From positions 62,001 through 126,000 of the forward strand of contig NZ_FMZB01000007.1 of assembly GCF_900101385.1 (NCBI RefSeq): a stretch of DNA of 64,000 nt. The letters run 5' to 3'. The notes under the pieces are model-generated. The model was not told the origin of the DNA, searched no databases, and saw nothing but the letters and a program-made list of their open reading frames with translations. Positions within the stretch are counted from its first letter, which is position 1; every line of letters begins with the position of its first letter. Shown here in pieces: positions 42,549 to 53,348 of the stretch. A program made the position numbers and the translations under genes. This DNA comes from Terribacillus halophilus (GTDB taxonomy: Bacteria; Bacillota; Bacilli; Bacillales; Amphibacillaceae).

Positions 42549-43389
42549 CTGGCTCCCGCCTATTCACCTTCACCCGGTATTCTGGGGATTTTTGCTCCTT
42601 GCAATACTGACTGGGATGCTCATGGAAGTGCTTCTGTTGTTCGTCATCGTTCTCCTGCATGAGCTGGGGCATTTCCTGGCGGCACGTCATTTCCGCTGGC
42701 GCATCCGCCGGATCATGCTATGGGTGTTCGGCGGTGTGATGGAAACAGATGAGCATGGAAACCGGAGGGGGCTGGAAGAGGCGATAGTCATCCTGGCTGG
42801 GCCATCCGTTCATCTTGTGTTGTATGGTGTTATATATGGACTCACTGCCACATCTGTACCAGAGGCTGTGCTGGAAACTGCTTTGATGTACAATACAAAC
42901 ATCCTTCTCTTCAACTTGCTGCCGATCTGGCCGCTTGATGGAGGCAAACTGATCGGACTGATCCTGTCTTTGCAGCTGCCCTACCGGAAAGCTCATACAC
43001 TCCTTATTCTCACCAGTTGGGTGATCGGGGCAGCTGCACTTCTTTATGTATGCATGGCGATGCCATTCACATTAAGTACAGTCAGTCTTCTTTGTTTTCT
43101 AATGTGGGAAAATCGGCTAGAATGGAAACGACGTTATTATGTGTTTTTACGTTTCTTGCTGCAGCGTGCTACATACGGACCGATTGGCGGAATCAGCACC
43201 CCGATTTTTGCTACTTCAAAGACAGCTCTTCTGGATGTGCTTTCCCAATACAGAAGAAATAGACGGCATATGATCGTGGTGAAGGAAAAAAATGCTGTAC
43301 TGGATGAGCAGCAATGCAGTGATATGTATTTCAAAAGGAAACAAGTACGTTGTACGGTGGGGGATATTCTGCGACAAAATAGACAGTGA
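42535..43389 (+). CDS. spoIVFB: Intramembrane metalloprotease SpoIVFB
   Basis: A 284-residue site-2 protease that cleaves pro-sigma-K. HELGH (His42, Glu43, His46) and WPLDGGK (Asp135) form the zinc site within about six membrane helices. A CBS-like C-terminal part (about 205-284) follows. TTG 42535 with AGGAG about eight bases before. Its start lies inside spoIVFA, so the two are made together. Confidence 0.95.
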   Translation: MTRHNWLPPIHLHPVFWGFLLLAILTGMLMEVLLLFVIVLLHELGHFLAARHFRWRIRRIMLWVFGGVMETDEHGNRRGLEEAIVILAGPSVHLVLYGVIYGLTATSVPEAVLETALMYNTNILLFNLLPIWPLDGGKLIGLILSLQLPYRKAHTLLILTSWVIGAAALLYVCMAMPFTLSTVSLLCFLMWENRLEWKRRYYVFLRFLLQRATYGPIGGISTPIFATSKTALLDVLSQYRRNRRHMIVVKEKNAVLDEQQCSDMYFKRKQVRCTVGDILRQNRQ

Positions 43390-43397
43390 GGAAAACG

Positions 43398-44810
43398 ATG
43401 CTATCATTATATATACTTTATAAAGGAACAGAAAAAGTAGCGCTGACGGTGAAACGCGGACAAGTACAAGAGGTCTTTCTTGAGCGTCCTGGAATGAATT
43501 CGAAAGTCGGAAGCATTTTTAAAGGAGTCGTCCGCCATGTGGATCATGGCCTGCAGGCGGCGTTTGTCGACTTCGGGGACAAGCGGCAAGGTTTTTTGCA
43601 GCGACAGGAAATACCGGCATGTAAGCAGGATCCGTCGCTCCGCATCGAGCAGGCAATTCGTGAAGGGCAAACACTTTTTGTCCAGGTTCAAAAAGATGCA
43701 TACGGAACCAAAGGAGCAAAGCTATCTGCGATTATAACCATCCCAGGTAAGGCACTCGTTTATTTACCGAATGGAAACTATGTAGCTGTTTCCAAGAAAT
43801 TGCCGGAAGAGCAAGCAGGGAAATGGAAGGCACAAATGACCGAATTGCTAAAGCCGGGTGAAGGTGTCATCGTACGGACTGAAGCAAATAAATCAACGGA
43901 TGAAGCGTTATTGGAAGAATTGGAGCGGCTTCGGACGAAGTGGTATGCGTTATCGGAAGATGATTCTGCAGCTCCAGCTGAAATCTTCCGGGATGCTCTC
44001 ATTCCGGATCAGCTGCTCCGCCGCATGTCAGCCGGTACTTTAGGTGAAATCGTAGTGGATGATGGTTTCCAAGCGAGACAGCTTCGCGGACAATTTCCCG
44101 AGTACGCAGAGAAAGTCAGATGGGAGCGGGATGCGGATGCGCTTCTTCCCCAGCCGCTGCCGGTCCTTTGGGAGCAGCTTATTTCACCGGTTGTAAGCAT
44201 CGACAGAGGCATCACTTTGCATATCGAACAAACGGAAGCGATGACAATCATCGATGTGAACAGTGCTGGTTATACAGGACACTCAGATAAGCATCAAACA
44301 GCCGTAATGGTCAATCAGCTGGCTGCAAAAGCAATTGCCCGGGAAATTCGAATGCGCAATTTGTCTGGGATCATCCTCATCGATTTTGTATCCATGAAGA
44401 GTCAGGAGCAAAAGCGAGCTGTTCTGCAAACATTTCGTCAAGCACTCCAGCAGGATTCCCGGCGGACGGAAGTATATGGTTTCACGAAGCTAGGCATCTT
44501 GGAAATGTCGCGTAAGCGGGAGCGGCCGTCCTTAATGGAGCAGCTCCAAGCCCCGATCAGCAGAAATCTTTCCTTTGAGACGACATGCTTCCAGCTGGAG
44601 CGGGAAATCAGCAATTTGTCAGCAGACAGGACATATATTCTGTCGGGCAAGAAGGAACATATCAAGCACTTCCTGCGCCTGACAAACACCAGTCCTGTTC
44701 ATGCAGCTGTGTTTGCAAGATTTGTGGAGACTGATGAACTAGCATTGACAGAGACAGATTGGGATACTGTGAAAAGAGATGGTCTGGAGAGTCTTGACAA
44801 TCTTTTTTGA
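43398..44810 (+). CDS. rng: Ribonuclease E/G family protein
   Basis: A 470-residue RNase G-like endoribonuclease. An S1 domain (GSIFKGVVRHVDHGLQAAFVDFGDKRQGFL) is near the N terminus. The catalytic aspartates lie in MTIIDVNSAGYTG and GIILIDFVSM. After RKRERPSLMEQL the family usually has a CPxC zinc-link; here the sequence runs QAPISRN with no cysteine pair, so zinc-linked tetramer assembly would be lost. B. subtilis lacks this gene, but several other Bacillaceae carry it before rplU. ATG 43398 is used over GTG 43386. Confidence 0.9.
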   Translation: MLSLYILYKGTEKVALTVKRGQVQEVFLERPGMNSKVGSIFKGVVRHVDHGLQAAFVDFGDKRQGFLQRQEIPACKQDPSLRIEQAIREGQTLFVQVQKDAYGTKGAKLSAIITIPGKALVYLPNGNYVAVSKKLPEEQAGKWKAQMTELLKPGEGVIVRTEANKSTDEALLEELERLRTKWYALSEDDSAAPAEIFRDALIPDQLLRRMSAGTLGEIVVDDGFQARQLRGQFPEYAEKVRWERDADALLPQPLPVLWEQLISPVVSIDRGITLHIEQTEAMTIIDVNSAGYTGHSDKHQTAVMVNQLAAKAIAREIRMRNLSGIILIDFVSMKSQEQKRAVLQTFRQALQQDSRRTEVYGFTKLGILEMSRKRERPSLMEQLQAPISRNLSFETTCFQLEREISNLSADRTYILSGKKEHIKHFLRLTNTSPVHAAVFARFVETDELALTETDWDTVKRDGLESLDNLF

Positions 44811-44820
44811 TATATGATAA
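44794..44820 (+). promoter_or_regulatory. Candidate rplU promoter
   Basis: TTGACA (44794-44799) lies within the rng 3' end and TGATAA/TATGAT is 13-15 bases further, shorter than the ideal 17. It precedes the L21 leader. Confidence 0.35.
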
Positions 44821-44834
44821 CATCAATATGTTAC

Positions 44835-44922
44835 ACGAGGTTAGCACCCGTGCTACAACCGCGCAGATCAGGTTTCAAGCTTACGAGCGCCTGTGATGGC
44901 GAGTCTGAGTTTAAGAGGAGGT
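44835..44922 (+). ncRNA. Ribosomal protein L21 leader
   Basis: The region before rplU contains GCACCCGTGC (a short hairpin), AACCGCGCAGAT with GGTTT, and GAGTCTGAG before the GAGGAGGTG signal. These elements and the position agree with the Firmicute L21 leader that lets L21 control its own operon. Recognised from memory of the pattern, not by a covariance model. Confidence 0.55.
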
Positions 44923-44927
44923 GCGTT

Positions 44928-45236
44928 ATGTACGCAATTATTGAAACTGGTGGAAAACAAGTTAAAGTAACAGAAGGACAAACTATCTACGTTGAGAAAT
45001 TGGACGGAGAGAACGGTGCGGAAGTTACTTTTGACAAAGTATTGGTAGTTGGTGGCGACGATGTTAAAATCGGTGCTCCATTCGTTGAAGGTGCGACGGT
45101 TACTGCAACTGTTGAGAAGCAAGGCCGCGCTAAAAAGATCAACGTGATCAAGTTTAAAGCGAAGAAAAACTACAAACGCAAACAAGGCCATCGTCAACCT
45201 TATACTAAATTGACAATCGGCAAAATCAACGCGTAA
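44928..45236 (+). CDS. rplU: 50S ribosomal protein L21
   Basis: A 102-residue L21: [14 protein letters not shown] at the start and the basic [27 protein letters not shown] near the end that binds 23S rRNA. GAGGAGGTG precedes ATG 44928. First gene of rplU-prp-rpmA. Confidence 0.97.
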   Translation: MYAIIETGGKQVKVTEGQTIYVEKLDGENGAEVTFDKVLVVGGDDVKIGAPFVEGATVTATVEKQGRAKKINVIKFKAKKNYKRKQGHRQPYTKLTIGKINA

Positions 45237-45244
45237 GGCGAACC

Positions 45245-45879
<635 letters not shown>

Positions 45880-45892
45880 TGTTTGCGAGAGA

Positions 45893-45923
45893 GACTCTAG
45901 CCTTCGGGTTAGGGTCTTTTTTT
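45893..45923 (+). terminator. Terminator of rplU-prp-rpmA
   Basis: GACTCTAGCC and GGTTAGGGTC pair with a TTCG loop (two G-T pairs), then eight T. Confidence 0.85.
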
Positions 45924-46006
45924 CTAATCCACATCTAATTGCACCACATATTGTTGATGAAGAAGCGTTGCCCTCTCGACGACTTCTTCGTAAAGGAGGA
46001 ATACAG

Positions 46007-46537
46007 TTGGAATACCATGAAGTGATGACGCTGTTAGGATACACACGCCATGAATGGATGAATCGGCTCCAACTCCTACATAGCTATTCCAAATTAGGCA
46101 AGGATGAAAAGGTACAAGAAAAAATCGAGGAATCGATCCGATTGGCGGATGAGGAACGTAAGCTCTCCAATTTGAACATTCCAGAGACTTTAATCTGGGT
46201 CCTTTCTTTCAATTGGACTTATACCCAGTTCCGGATTAAATTCCAAGTGGATGATTCCATACCGAAAATATGGGAATATGACAAGAAGATCCGAGAAAAA
46301 TTAGAAGCAGTAGTGGATGCATTAAGTGATAGCGCACAGGAAATGGAATTATATGAAGGTCTGCTTCATATCCGGACAAGGGAAGGCGAACCAATCATCG
46401 AACTGACGTTTTCGGGAGCATTCACAGGCTGGGATAATCTGCAGATGATCGGCCAGAAAGACGATGTCCTGGAAGTGAAGATCGAATCATTACCAGAGAA
46501 GAAATCACGCTGTACCATCGTACTGACGTGTAATTGA
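46007..46537 (+). CDS. spo0B: Sporulation phosphotransferase Spo0B
   Basis: A 176-residue phosphorelay protein that passes phosphate from Spo0F to Spo0A. The active histidine is His15 in YTRHEWMNRLQLLHSY, within the helical hairpin of the dimer, and the rest resembles a degenerate kinase ATPase fold. TTG 46007 is chosen for AAAGGAGG seven bases upstream. It precedes obgE with 12 bases between, as in Bacillus. Confidence 0.9.
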   Translation: MEYHEVMTLLGYTRHEWMNRLQLLHSYSKLGKDEKVQEKIEESIRLADEERKLSNLNIPETLIWVLSFNWTYTQFRIKFQVDDSIPKIWEYDKKIREKLEAVVDALSDSAQEMELYEGLLHIRTREGEPIIELTFSGAFTGWDNLQMIGQKDDVLEVKIESLPEKKSRCTIVLTCN

Positions 46538-46540
46538 TGA

Positions 46541-47830
<1,290 letters not shown>

Positions 47831-47857
47831 TTCAGTGTAAGCCAAGGTGGGGAGAGC

Positions 47858-48307
47858 ATGGCAGAGAAGGAAGAACAATTTTATCTCGTACGCAGTGATG
47901 TACTGCCGGAATCGATGAAAAAGACACTGCAGGCGAAGGAACTGCTGGAGCGCAATAAGGTTGCTTCAGTTTTCGATGCCGTGCAGCAGGTCGACCTTTC
48001 CCGCAGTGTGTTCTATAAATATAGGGATGCAGTGTTTCCGTTTCGGGCCATGGTGAAGCAGCGGATGATCACGCTCTTCTTCCATTTGGAGGACCGAACA
48101 GGTACCCTTTCGGAGTTATTGGCCATCGTAGCCAGATCCGGGGGGAATATCCTGACGATTCACCAGACGATTCCCTTGCAAGGAAGAGCCAATGTGACCA
48201 TATCATTGAATACGTCTGGCATGCACACCGATATCCAGTCATTGCTGGATGAACTTCGTGCATTGGAATATGTAGATAAAGTGGAGATTTTGAGTTCGGA
48301 AGCTTAG
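47858..48307 (+). CDS. pheB: ACT domain protein PheB
   Basis: A 149-residue protein: an N-terminal helical part ([43 protein letters not shown]) and a C-terminal ACT domain ([29 protein letters not shown]). It precedes pheA and probably senses an aromatic amino acid; its exact role is not settled. GGGGAG precedes the ATG. Confidence 0.92.
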   Translation: MAEKEEQFYLVRSDVLPESMKKTLQAKELLERNKVASVFDAVQQVDLSRSVFYKYRDAVFPFRAMVKQRMITLFFHLEDRTGTLSELLAIVARSGGNILTIHQTIPLQGRANVTISLNTSGMHTDIQSLLDELRALEYVDKVEILSSEA

Positions 48308-48325
48308 GCAAGGGAGCAGAGGAAG

Positions 48326-49189
48326 ATGAAGATCAGTTATCTAGGACCAAAGGGAACGTTTACGAAAATGGCAGTTGATGCTTTGTTCCCTGATGAAAAA
48401 GCATACAGCTATGCGACAATCCCGCAATGCATGGATGCTGTCGCAAATGGGGAAATGGATTATTGTGTCGTTCCAGTCGAAAATACAATCGAAGGTACAG
48501 TCCCTATTACGATGGACTATTTGATTCATCAAGTAAAACTGCCGATTATCGGGGAAATTGTCATTCCGATCCGGCAGCACTTATTGACGAATAGAAAGCT
48601 TGCGTTACATGACATAGAAGCGGTGTATTCCCATAGTCATGCAATTGCGCAATGTCATCAATTCTTGCATACACAGCTCCCGCAAGCAGCTACCCATGCG
48701 ACTTCTTCCACTGGTACCGCAGCGGAGATGGTTGCTGGTATGGAGGAGCCTGCTGCAGCAATCGGCAATGAACTGGCTGCCAAAGAATTCGGTCTGACGA
48801 TTTTGCGAGAAGATATCCATGATTATGCGAACAATCATACACGCTTTTTCGTCTTGGCAAAACAAGAGACCAATGTCCCGGCGACAATCGGTTCTGGGGA
48901 CCAGAGAAAAACGTCATTATACGTCACCCTTCCGCACGACTATGCTGGAGCGCTGCATCAAGTATTGGCAGCTTTTGCTTGGCGGAAGATCAATATGTCG
49001 AAGATCGAATCCAGACCGATGAAAACAGGGCTGGGTAATTATTTCTTCATCATGGATGTGTCTTGTGAAGCAGAAGATATTTTGTTCCAAGGAGTTCAGA
49101 AGGAACTTGCAGCATTAGGCTGCAATCTAACGGTGCTCGGAAGCTATCCGATTCACGCATATAAGGAAAAAGCCGGCGCGAATTTATGA
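48326..49189 (+). CDS. pheA: Prephenate dehydratase
   Basis: A 287-residue enzyme converting prephenate to phenylpyruvate. It begins ISYLGPKGTFTKMAVDALF, the catalytic TRF is in NNHTRFFVLAKQ, and the regulatory ACT domain has GALHQVLAAFAWRKINMSKIESRP, with the ESRP phenylalanine site. AGGAAG precedes the ATG. Next to pheB. Confidence 0.96.
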   Translation: MKISYLGPKGTFTKMAVDALFPDEKAYSYATIPQCMDAVANGEMDYCVVPVENTIEGTVPITMDYLIHQVKLPIIGEIVIPIRQHLLTNRKLALHDIEAVYSHSHAIAQCHQFLHTQLPQAATHATSSTGTAAEMVAGMEEPAAAIGNELAAKEFGLTILREDIHDYANNHTRFFVLAKQETNVPATIGSGDQRKTSLYVTLPHDYAGALHQVLAAFAWRKINMSKIESRPMKTGLGNYFFIMDVSCEAEDILFQGVQKELAALGCNLTVLGSYPIHAYKEKAGANL

Positions 49190-49204
49190 CGTGCCGGCTT
49201 TTTC
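49169..49204 (+). terminator. Terminator of the spo0B-obgE-pheBA run
   Basis: AAGCCGGC and GCCGGCTT form the stem across the pheA stop, followed by TTTTTC. Confidence 0.85.
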
Positions 49205-49278
49205 TATTTCAACCTTTTTGAATTTGGTGCATAAGATGATGGAGTAATGCCTGAGTTCATGAAAGGGGAGTTTCAGAT

Positions 49279-50484
49279 TTGAAGATTCATATTGTGCAAA
49301 AAGGCGACACGATGTGGAGTATCGCAAGTAAATATGGTGTCAGTTTTGATGAATTGCGGGAAATGAACAGACATATTCGTGAGCCGGAATTGGCAGTGCC
49401 AGGTATGAAGCTGAAAATACCGACAACAACCAAAGCAACAGAAAAAGAAGTGGTTATCCGCTCAGAAGCAGGAGCTGGGACTCAAGGAAACACAGGGCAG
49501 CAAACACCAGCTCAAACATTCCATGATACACCAGACATCCAGGAGGATGATATGTCTGCTGCTCCATATCCAATCATGCCTCAGATGCCGCAGATTTCCA
49601 TGCCGGGTCAAGGTGGCGGGTCAAATCCGGCTTCGCAGCAAAATCAAGGTTATGCAGGAGCGCTTCCTATGCAGCCGTTGACACAGCTAAACATGGGATG
49701 GGATCAAGGTCAGCAAATGCAAGGCAATCCATCTTTTCAGCAGCCGATGAATGGAAGCTGGCTAATACCGCAGTCACCATATGGAAGCATGCCGATGCAA
49801 AGTGGTGGAAATATGCAAGGAGGCCAGCCAGGGCAGCAGCATCAAGGAAACTGGATACAAGGAGGCCAGCCAGGGCAGCAGTATCAAGGAGACTGGATGC
49901 AAGGAGGCCAGCCAGGGCAGCAGCATCAAGGAAACTGGATGCAAGGAGGCCAGCCAGGGCAGCAGTATCAAGGAGATTGGATGCAAGGAAGCCAGCCAGG
50001 GCAGCAGCATCAAGGAAACTGGATGCAAGGAGGCCAGCCAGGGCAGCAGTATCAAGGAGACTGGATGCAAGGAAGCCAACCAGGGCAGCAGTATCAAGGA
50101 GACTGGATGCAAGGAGGCCAGCCAGGGCAGCAGCATCAAGGAAACTGGATGCAAGGAAGCCAGCCAGGGCAGCAGCATCAAGGAGACTGGATGCAAGGAA
50201 GCCAGCCAGGCCAGCCAGGTCAGCAGATGGGGGCACCTTATGGTTCTCGCTACGACGGCAATTACCAAGATCCTGCTATGCTGCCAGACCAAGCAGTGCC
50301 ATATCCTTATCCGCAAACACCAATGCGCTCCTGTTGCGGCCCGGATATACCTTTTGCAGTGTCGCAGTATCCGGACGTACAGCCGGAATACAGAGACCCT
50401 TACGGTGTACAGCCACCGCTTTCCGATTTCTATGAGCCTTCCCCTGCCCAAGATCTGCCGGGAGATGAACAGGATAATAAATGA
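49279..50484 (+). CDS. safA: LysM spore coat protein SafA with 14-residue repeats
   Basis: A 401-residue protein. Residues 1-47 are a LysM domain (IHIVQKGDTMWSIASKYGVSFDELREMN) that attaches SafA to the spore cortex. Residues 179-304 consist of nine copies of a 14-residue unit, MQGGQPGQQYQGDW or variants (G/S, H/Y, N/D), plus a partial tenth. The C-terminal part has a CC pair and is proline and tyrosine rich, as in coat proteins. B. subtilis SafA organises the inner coat. TTG start with AAGGGGAG before it. The place after pheA is conserved. Confidence 0.88.
   Translation: MKIHIVQKGDTMWSIASKYGVSFDELREMNRHIREPELAVPGMKLKIPTTTKATEKEVVIRSEAGAGTQGNTGQQTPAQTFHDTPDIQEDDMSAAPYPIMPQMPQISMPGQGGGSNPASQQNQGYAGALPMQPLTQLNMGWDQGQQMQGNPSFQQPMNGSWLIPQSPYGSMPMQSGGNMQGGQPGQQHQGNWIQGGQPGQQYQGDWMQGGQPGQQHQGNWMQGGQPGQQYQGDWMQGSQPGQQHQGNWMQGGQPGQQYQGDWMQGSQPGQQYQGDWMQGGQPGQQHQGNWMQGSQPGQQHQGDWMQGSQPGQPGQQMGAPYGSRYDGNYQDPAMLPDQAVPYPYPQTPMRSCCGPDIPFAVSQYPDVQPEYRDPYGVQPPLSDFYEPSPAQDLPGDEQDNK
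49813..50214 (+). repeat. 42-bp tandem repeat array in safA
   Basis: Nine full 42-base units begin at 49813 (49813-50190) and a partial unit follows. Two variant positions (CAT/TAT, AAC/GAC) alternate almost regularly, suggesting that an 84-base pair of units was amplified. The unit length is a multiple of three, so the frame is kept and other frames are open as well. Confidence 0.92.
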
Positions 50485-50489
50485 CATAA

Positions 50490-50522
50490 AAAAAGCCCCT
50501 TTTTCCGTTGAAGGGGCTTTCA
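50490..50522. terminator. Terminator shared by safA and the convergent small gene
   Basis: AAAGCCCCTT and AAGGGGCTTT pair around a 9-base loop, with A and T runs on both sides. Confidence 0.85.
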
Positions 50523-50523
50523 T

Positions 50524-50733
50524 TTATAATATACCATGTTCCTCAAAAATACGATGCATATCCTGGCGATACTTATCTTCCATTGCAAGTACTTCTGCTT
50601 TGGACAATCCGGCGTGCTGTATGTGATTTCTAAGTATCAGGGTCGCTTTTTCTTCTGAGAAAACGCTCGCCATATTTGCTTCGCTTTTCGCTTCCACATA
50701 GTGGAGGTACTTTTGCTGCGCATCGTTCCTCAC
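50524..50733 (-). CDS. Hypothetical 69-residue protein
   Basis: A soluble, helical-looking protein (KYLHYVEAKSEANMASVF, then SKAEVLAMEDKYRQDMHRIFEEHG). The GTG start has AAAGGCGGG six bases upstream, and a shared terminator follows its stop. It lies between safA and bofC. I do not recognise the family. Confidence 0.6.
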   Translation of the reverse strand: MRNDAQQKYLHYVEAKSEANMASVFSEEKATLILRNHIQHAGLSKAEVLAMEDKYRQDMHRIFEEHGIL

Positions 50734-50895
50734 TTTTATCCCGCCTTTGTCTATAACTTTCTAATCCATTACCACATATAATCGAAAACAAAACCTAAAA
50801 AGTGTGGGTCAAATGAATTTTTTTGAAAAAAATCGGATAAAGAACTGTCAATAGGAAAAAATGAAGGAAAAGAAATGGAATAGGAGTGGAAGGTC

Positions 50896-51381
50896 ATGAG
50901 GCGTTTCTTAGTCTTTTGCATGCTTTTCCTTTTAATCGTTCCAATTATGACAGTACAAGCAGCGGATCCCGTAGAAGTGAAGGTTGTATTGCAGCGTCAA
51001 TATATCGATGGCAAGCAGACTGTGGTGACCCATCGAGAAAAAATCTATGCGATGGAAGATTTCTGGTCCACCTATCATGACTGGCAGCTTGTTTCACAGA
51101 CAGAAGGACAAGTTGTGTTTAAACAGGAAGTGATGGATATCTCACCAGCTTTAAAGAAGAATGGCTATTTCGGAATTTATAAAGGAAAGCTGACGATTTT
51201 CGAAGGGCGTCCGATTGATCAGCAGGCCGTCCAGTCTTTCTACCAGATAAATAAGGGCAAATTGGAAAGCCATCAAGCCAAACAACTGAGAGAAGGGATC
51301 AGGATTCAATCCAAAGAAGTCTATGAAGATGTCCTGGAAACATTCCGTTCCAAAAAAGACATAGAAGCACTGCCAAGCTAA
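50896..51381 (+). CDS. bofC: BofC, SpoIVB regulator
   Basis: A 161-residue secreted protein with a signal peptide (FLVFCMLFLLIVPIMTVQA). MEDFWSTYHDWQLVSQTEGQVVFKQEVMDISPALKKNGYFGI is the conserved BofC core. In B. subtilis BofC is made in the forespore and restrains SpoIVB signalling to SpoIVFB; both FA and FB are encoded 8 kb upstream here. The place before ruvA is conserved. Confidence 0.9.
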   Translation: MRRFLVFCMLFLLIVPIMTVQAADPVEVKVVLQRQYIDGKQTVVTHREKIYAMEDFWSTYHDWQLVSQTEGQVVFKQEVMDISPALKKNGYFGIYKGKLTIFEGRPIDQQAVQSFYQINKGKLESHQAKQLREGIRIQSKEVYEDVLETFRSKKDIEALPS

Positions 51382-51382
51382 T

Positions 51383-51417
51383 AGGATCTTTCCTGAGAAG
51401 GAGGGGTCCTTTTTTTG
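51383..51417 (+). terminator. Terminator of bofC
   Basis: AGGATC..TCCT and AGGA..GGTCCT pair around GAGA with one G-T pair, followed by seven T. Confidence 0.8.
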
Positions 51418-51438
51418 TTTTTCGCCTATAATCTTATA

Positions 51439-51452
51439 CGAACATACGCTTG
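51439..51452 (+). promoter_or_regulatory. LexA box upstream of ruvA
   Basis: CGAACATACGCTTG agrees with the Gram-positive LexA consensus CGAACRNRYGTTYG at 13 of 14 positions. It lies 48 bases before the ruvA start, so ruvAB is probably SOS-induced as in B. subtilis. Confidence 0.7.
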
Positions 51453-51500
51453 TGTGGTAAACTAGGAAGAAGTTATTGATTCAGGTAGGAGAGAAGCAGC

Positions 51501-52115
51501 ATGATAGCGTATGTCAAAGGCAAGATTACTGGAATTACAGATGAAGCAGTGCTTGTGGAAGCACATGGTGTAGGATATGAAGTCATTTGCCCGAATCCTT
51601 TTCAATTCCAAATGGAAGAAGGAAAGGAGGCGCTTGTCCATACATATCATTATGTACGGGAAGACGCCCAGACTTTATTCGGGTTTAAAAATACAGAGGA
51701 TAAATTCTTATTTCAAAAACTGCTTGGAGTATCAGGTATAGGACCTAAGAATGCCTTGCAGATTCTTGCTGGTGTCAATGTCGAGGAATTCGTGGCTGCC
51801 ATCGAACGAGAAGATGATAAATTCCTGACAAGCTTCCAAGGTGTCGGTAAGAAGACGGCGCGTCAAATGATACTCGATCTGAAGGGCAAGCTCGTCTATA
51901 TGGTTTCGCTCACAGCCATCGAGGCTTCTGCAGGAACCCAAAGCAATACAGCAAAGAAACGCATTGCGCTGGAGGATGCAGAAGATGCGATGCGAGCGCT
52001 TGGTTATCAGGAGCGCGAGATCAAGGCTATTTTGCCGCAGCTTAAAAAGGAAGACAGTGACAGTGCTGACTACTTGATCAAGAAAGGCTTGGCTTTGTTA
52101 AGTCAAAAGAAATAA
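51501..52115 (+). CDS. ruvA: Holliday junction helicase subunit RuvA
   Basis: A 204-residue junction-binding protein. OB domain (1-62), helix-hairpin-helix pairs LLGVSGIGPKNALQIL and SFQGVGKKTARQMILDLKGKL, and a C-terminal RuvB-binding domain (from about 155). GGTAGGAGAG precedes the ATG. Confidence 0.97.
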   Translation: MIAYVKGKITGITDEAVLVEAHGVGYEVICPNPFQFQMEEGKEALVHTYHYVREDAQTLFGFKNTEDKFLFQKLLGVSGIGPKNALQILAGVNVEEFVAAIEREDDKFLTSFQGVGKKTARQMILDLKGKLVYMVSLTAIEASAGTQSNTAKKRIALEDAEDAMRALGYQEREIKAILPQLKKEDSDSADYLIKKGLALLSQKK

Positions 52116-52127
52116 AGGAGTGCGAAG

Positions 52128-53129
52128 ATGGAAGATCGCATGATTACGAACGAATTGAAGCAGGAAGACGAAGTGATCGAGCTCAGTTTGCGCCCGAGCA
52201 CATTGAAACAATACATCGGCCAGCATAAGGCAAAGGAGAACCTGGCGATCTTCATCGAGGCGGCGAAGATGCGCGATGAACCGCTTGACCATGTATTGCT
52301 TTACGGACCTCCTGGTTTGGGAAAGACGACGATGGCATCGATCATCGCCAATGAGATGGGGGTGCAGTTCCGGGCAACGAGCGGACCAGCGATTGAGAAA
52401 GCCGGGGATCTGGCAGCTATACTGAGTTCTTTGGAAGCAGGAGATGTGCTGTTCATCGATGAAATCCATCGTCTGCCGCGTGCGGTCGAAGAAATACTGT
52501 ACCCGGCCATGGAGGATTTCTGCCTGGACATTGTCATCGGGACCGGACCCAGTGCCCGCAGTGTCCGTTTGGATTTACCACCGTTCACATTGGTTGGCGC
52601 CACAACGCGCGCTGGCTTATTATCTGCTCCCTTAAGGGACCGTTTTGGCGTGTTGAGCCGCCTTGAATTTTATAATACGGAAGACTTGGCAAGCATCGTG
52701 GAACGGACAGCTCTTATTTTCGATGTCGAAATCGAACCGTCTGCTGCCAATGAGGTGGCATTGCGTTCAAGGGGGACTCCGCGGATTGCCAATCGGCTTT
52801 TGAAAAGAGTGCGTGATATATCCCAGGTCAAAGGAGAAGACCGCATCACACAGGAAACAACCCATGCAGCACTCAATCAGCTGCAAGTAGATGAAAAAGG
52901 TCTTGATCACATCGATCATAAACTCTTGACGACCATCATGGACCAGTTCCGAGGCGGACCGGTCGGGCTCGATACGATCAGTGCGACAATCGGGGAGGAA
53001 TCCCAGACGATCGAGGATGTGTATGAACCATATCTCCTGCAGATCGGGTTCATTCAGCGGACACCGCGCGGCCGGATCGTCACCCCGCTCGCTTATGCCC
53101 ATTTTAACCGGGAGGTGCCAAGCACTTGA
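52128..53129 (+). CDS. ruvB: Holliday junction helicase subunit RuvB
   Basis: A 333-residue AAA+ motor. Walker A is [11 protein letters not shown], Walker B is LFIDEIHRL, the sensor is [18 protein letters not shown] and the arginine finger is nearby; a winged helix closes the protein. It lies 12 bases after ruvA. Confidence 0.97.
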   Translation: MEDRMITNELKQEDEVIELSLRPSTLKQYIGQHKAKENLAIFIEAAKMRDEPLDHVLLYGPPGLGKTTMASIIANEMGVQFRATSGPAIEKAGDLAAILSSLEAGDVLFIDEIHRLPRAVEEILYPAMEDFCLDIVIGTGPSARSVRLDLPPFTLVGATTRAGLLSAPLRDRFGVLSRLEFYNTEDLASIVERTALIFDVEIEPSAANEVALRSRGTPRIANRLLKRVRDISQVKGEDRITQETTHAALNQLQVDEKGLDHIDHKLLTTIMDQFRGGPVGLDTISATIGEESQTIEDVYEPYLLQIGFIQRTPRGRIVTPLAYAHFNREVPST

Positions 53130-53326
53130 CCGGCATTGGAAAAATCTTTATTCTTATAGGCGTTGTATGTATCGCGATCGGCATCATCATGTCGTTCATT
53201 GGCAGACTGCCAGGAGATATCGTCTTTAAGAAAGGGAACACGACAGTCTACTTTCCGATCGTCACGTCGATTGTGGTAAGTATCGTACTGTCGCTCATCA
53301 TGTTCCTATTCAACAAATTTCGCTGA
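53126..53326 (+). CDS. DUF2905 small membrane protein
   Basis: A 66-residue protein with two hydrophobic segments and the central [23 protein letters not shown], the DUF2905 signature. It overlaps ruvB by four bases (TTGA). Commonly found after ruvB in Firmicutes; function unknown. Confidence 0.9.
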   Translation: MTGIGKIFILIGVVCIAIGIIMSFIGRLPGDIVFKKGNTTVYFPIVTSIVVSIVLSLIMFLFNKFR

Positions 53327-53348
53327 TAGAGACTAGGAGTTAACAGGT

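Noticed and set aside
49813-50214. Regular repeats considered as a CRISPR array
   Set aside because: The units are directly adjacent with no unique spacers, keep a protein frame and lie in a coat gene.
49667-50626. Long overlapping open frames on both strands (about 190-280 codons) across safA
   Set aside because: They arise because a 42-base repeat, a multiple of three, repeats the same stop-free stretch in every frame. They have no SD and give low-complexity products; only the LysM frame is a real gene.
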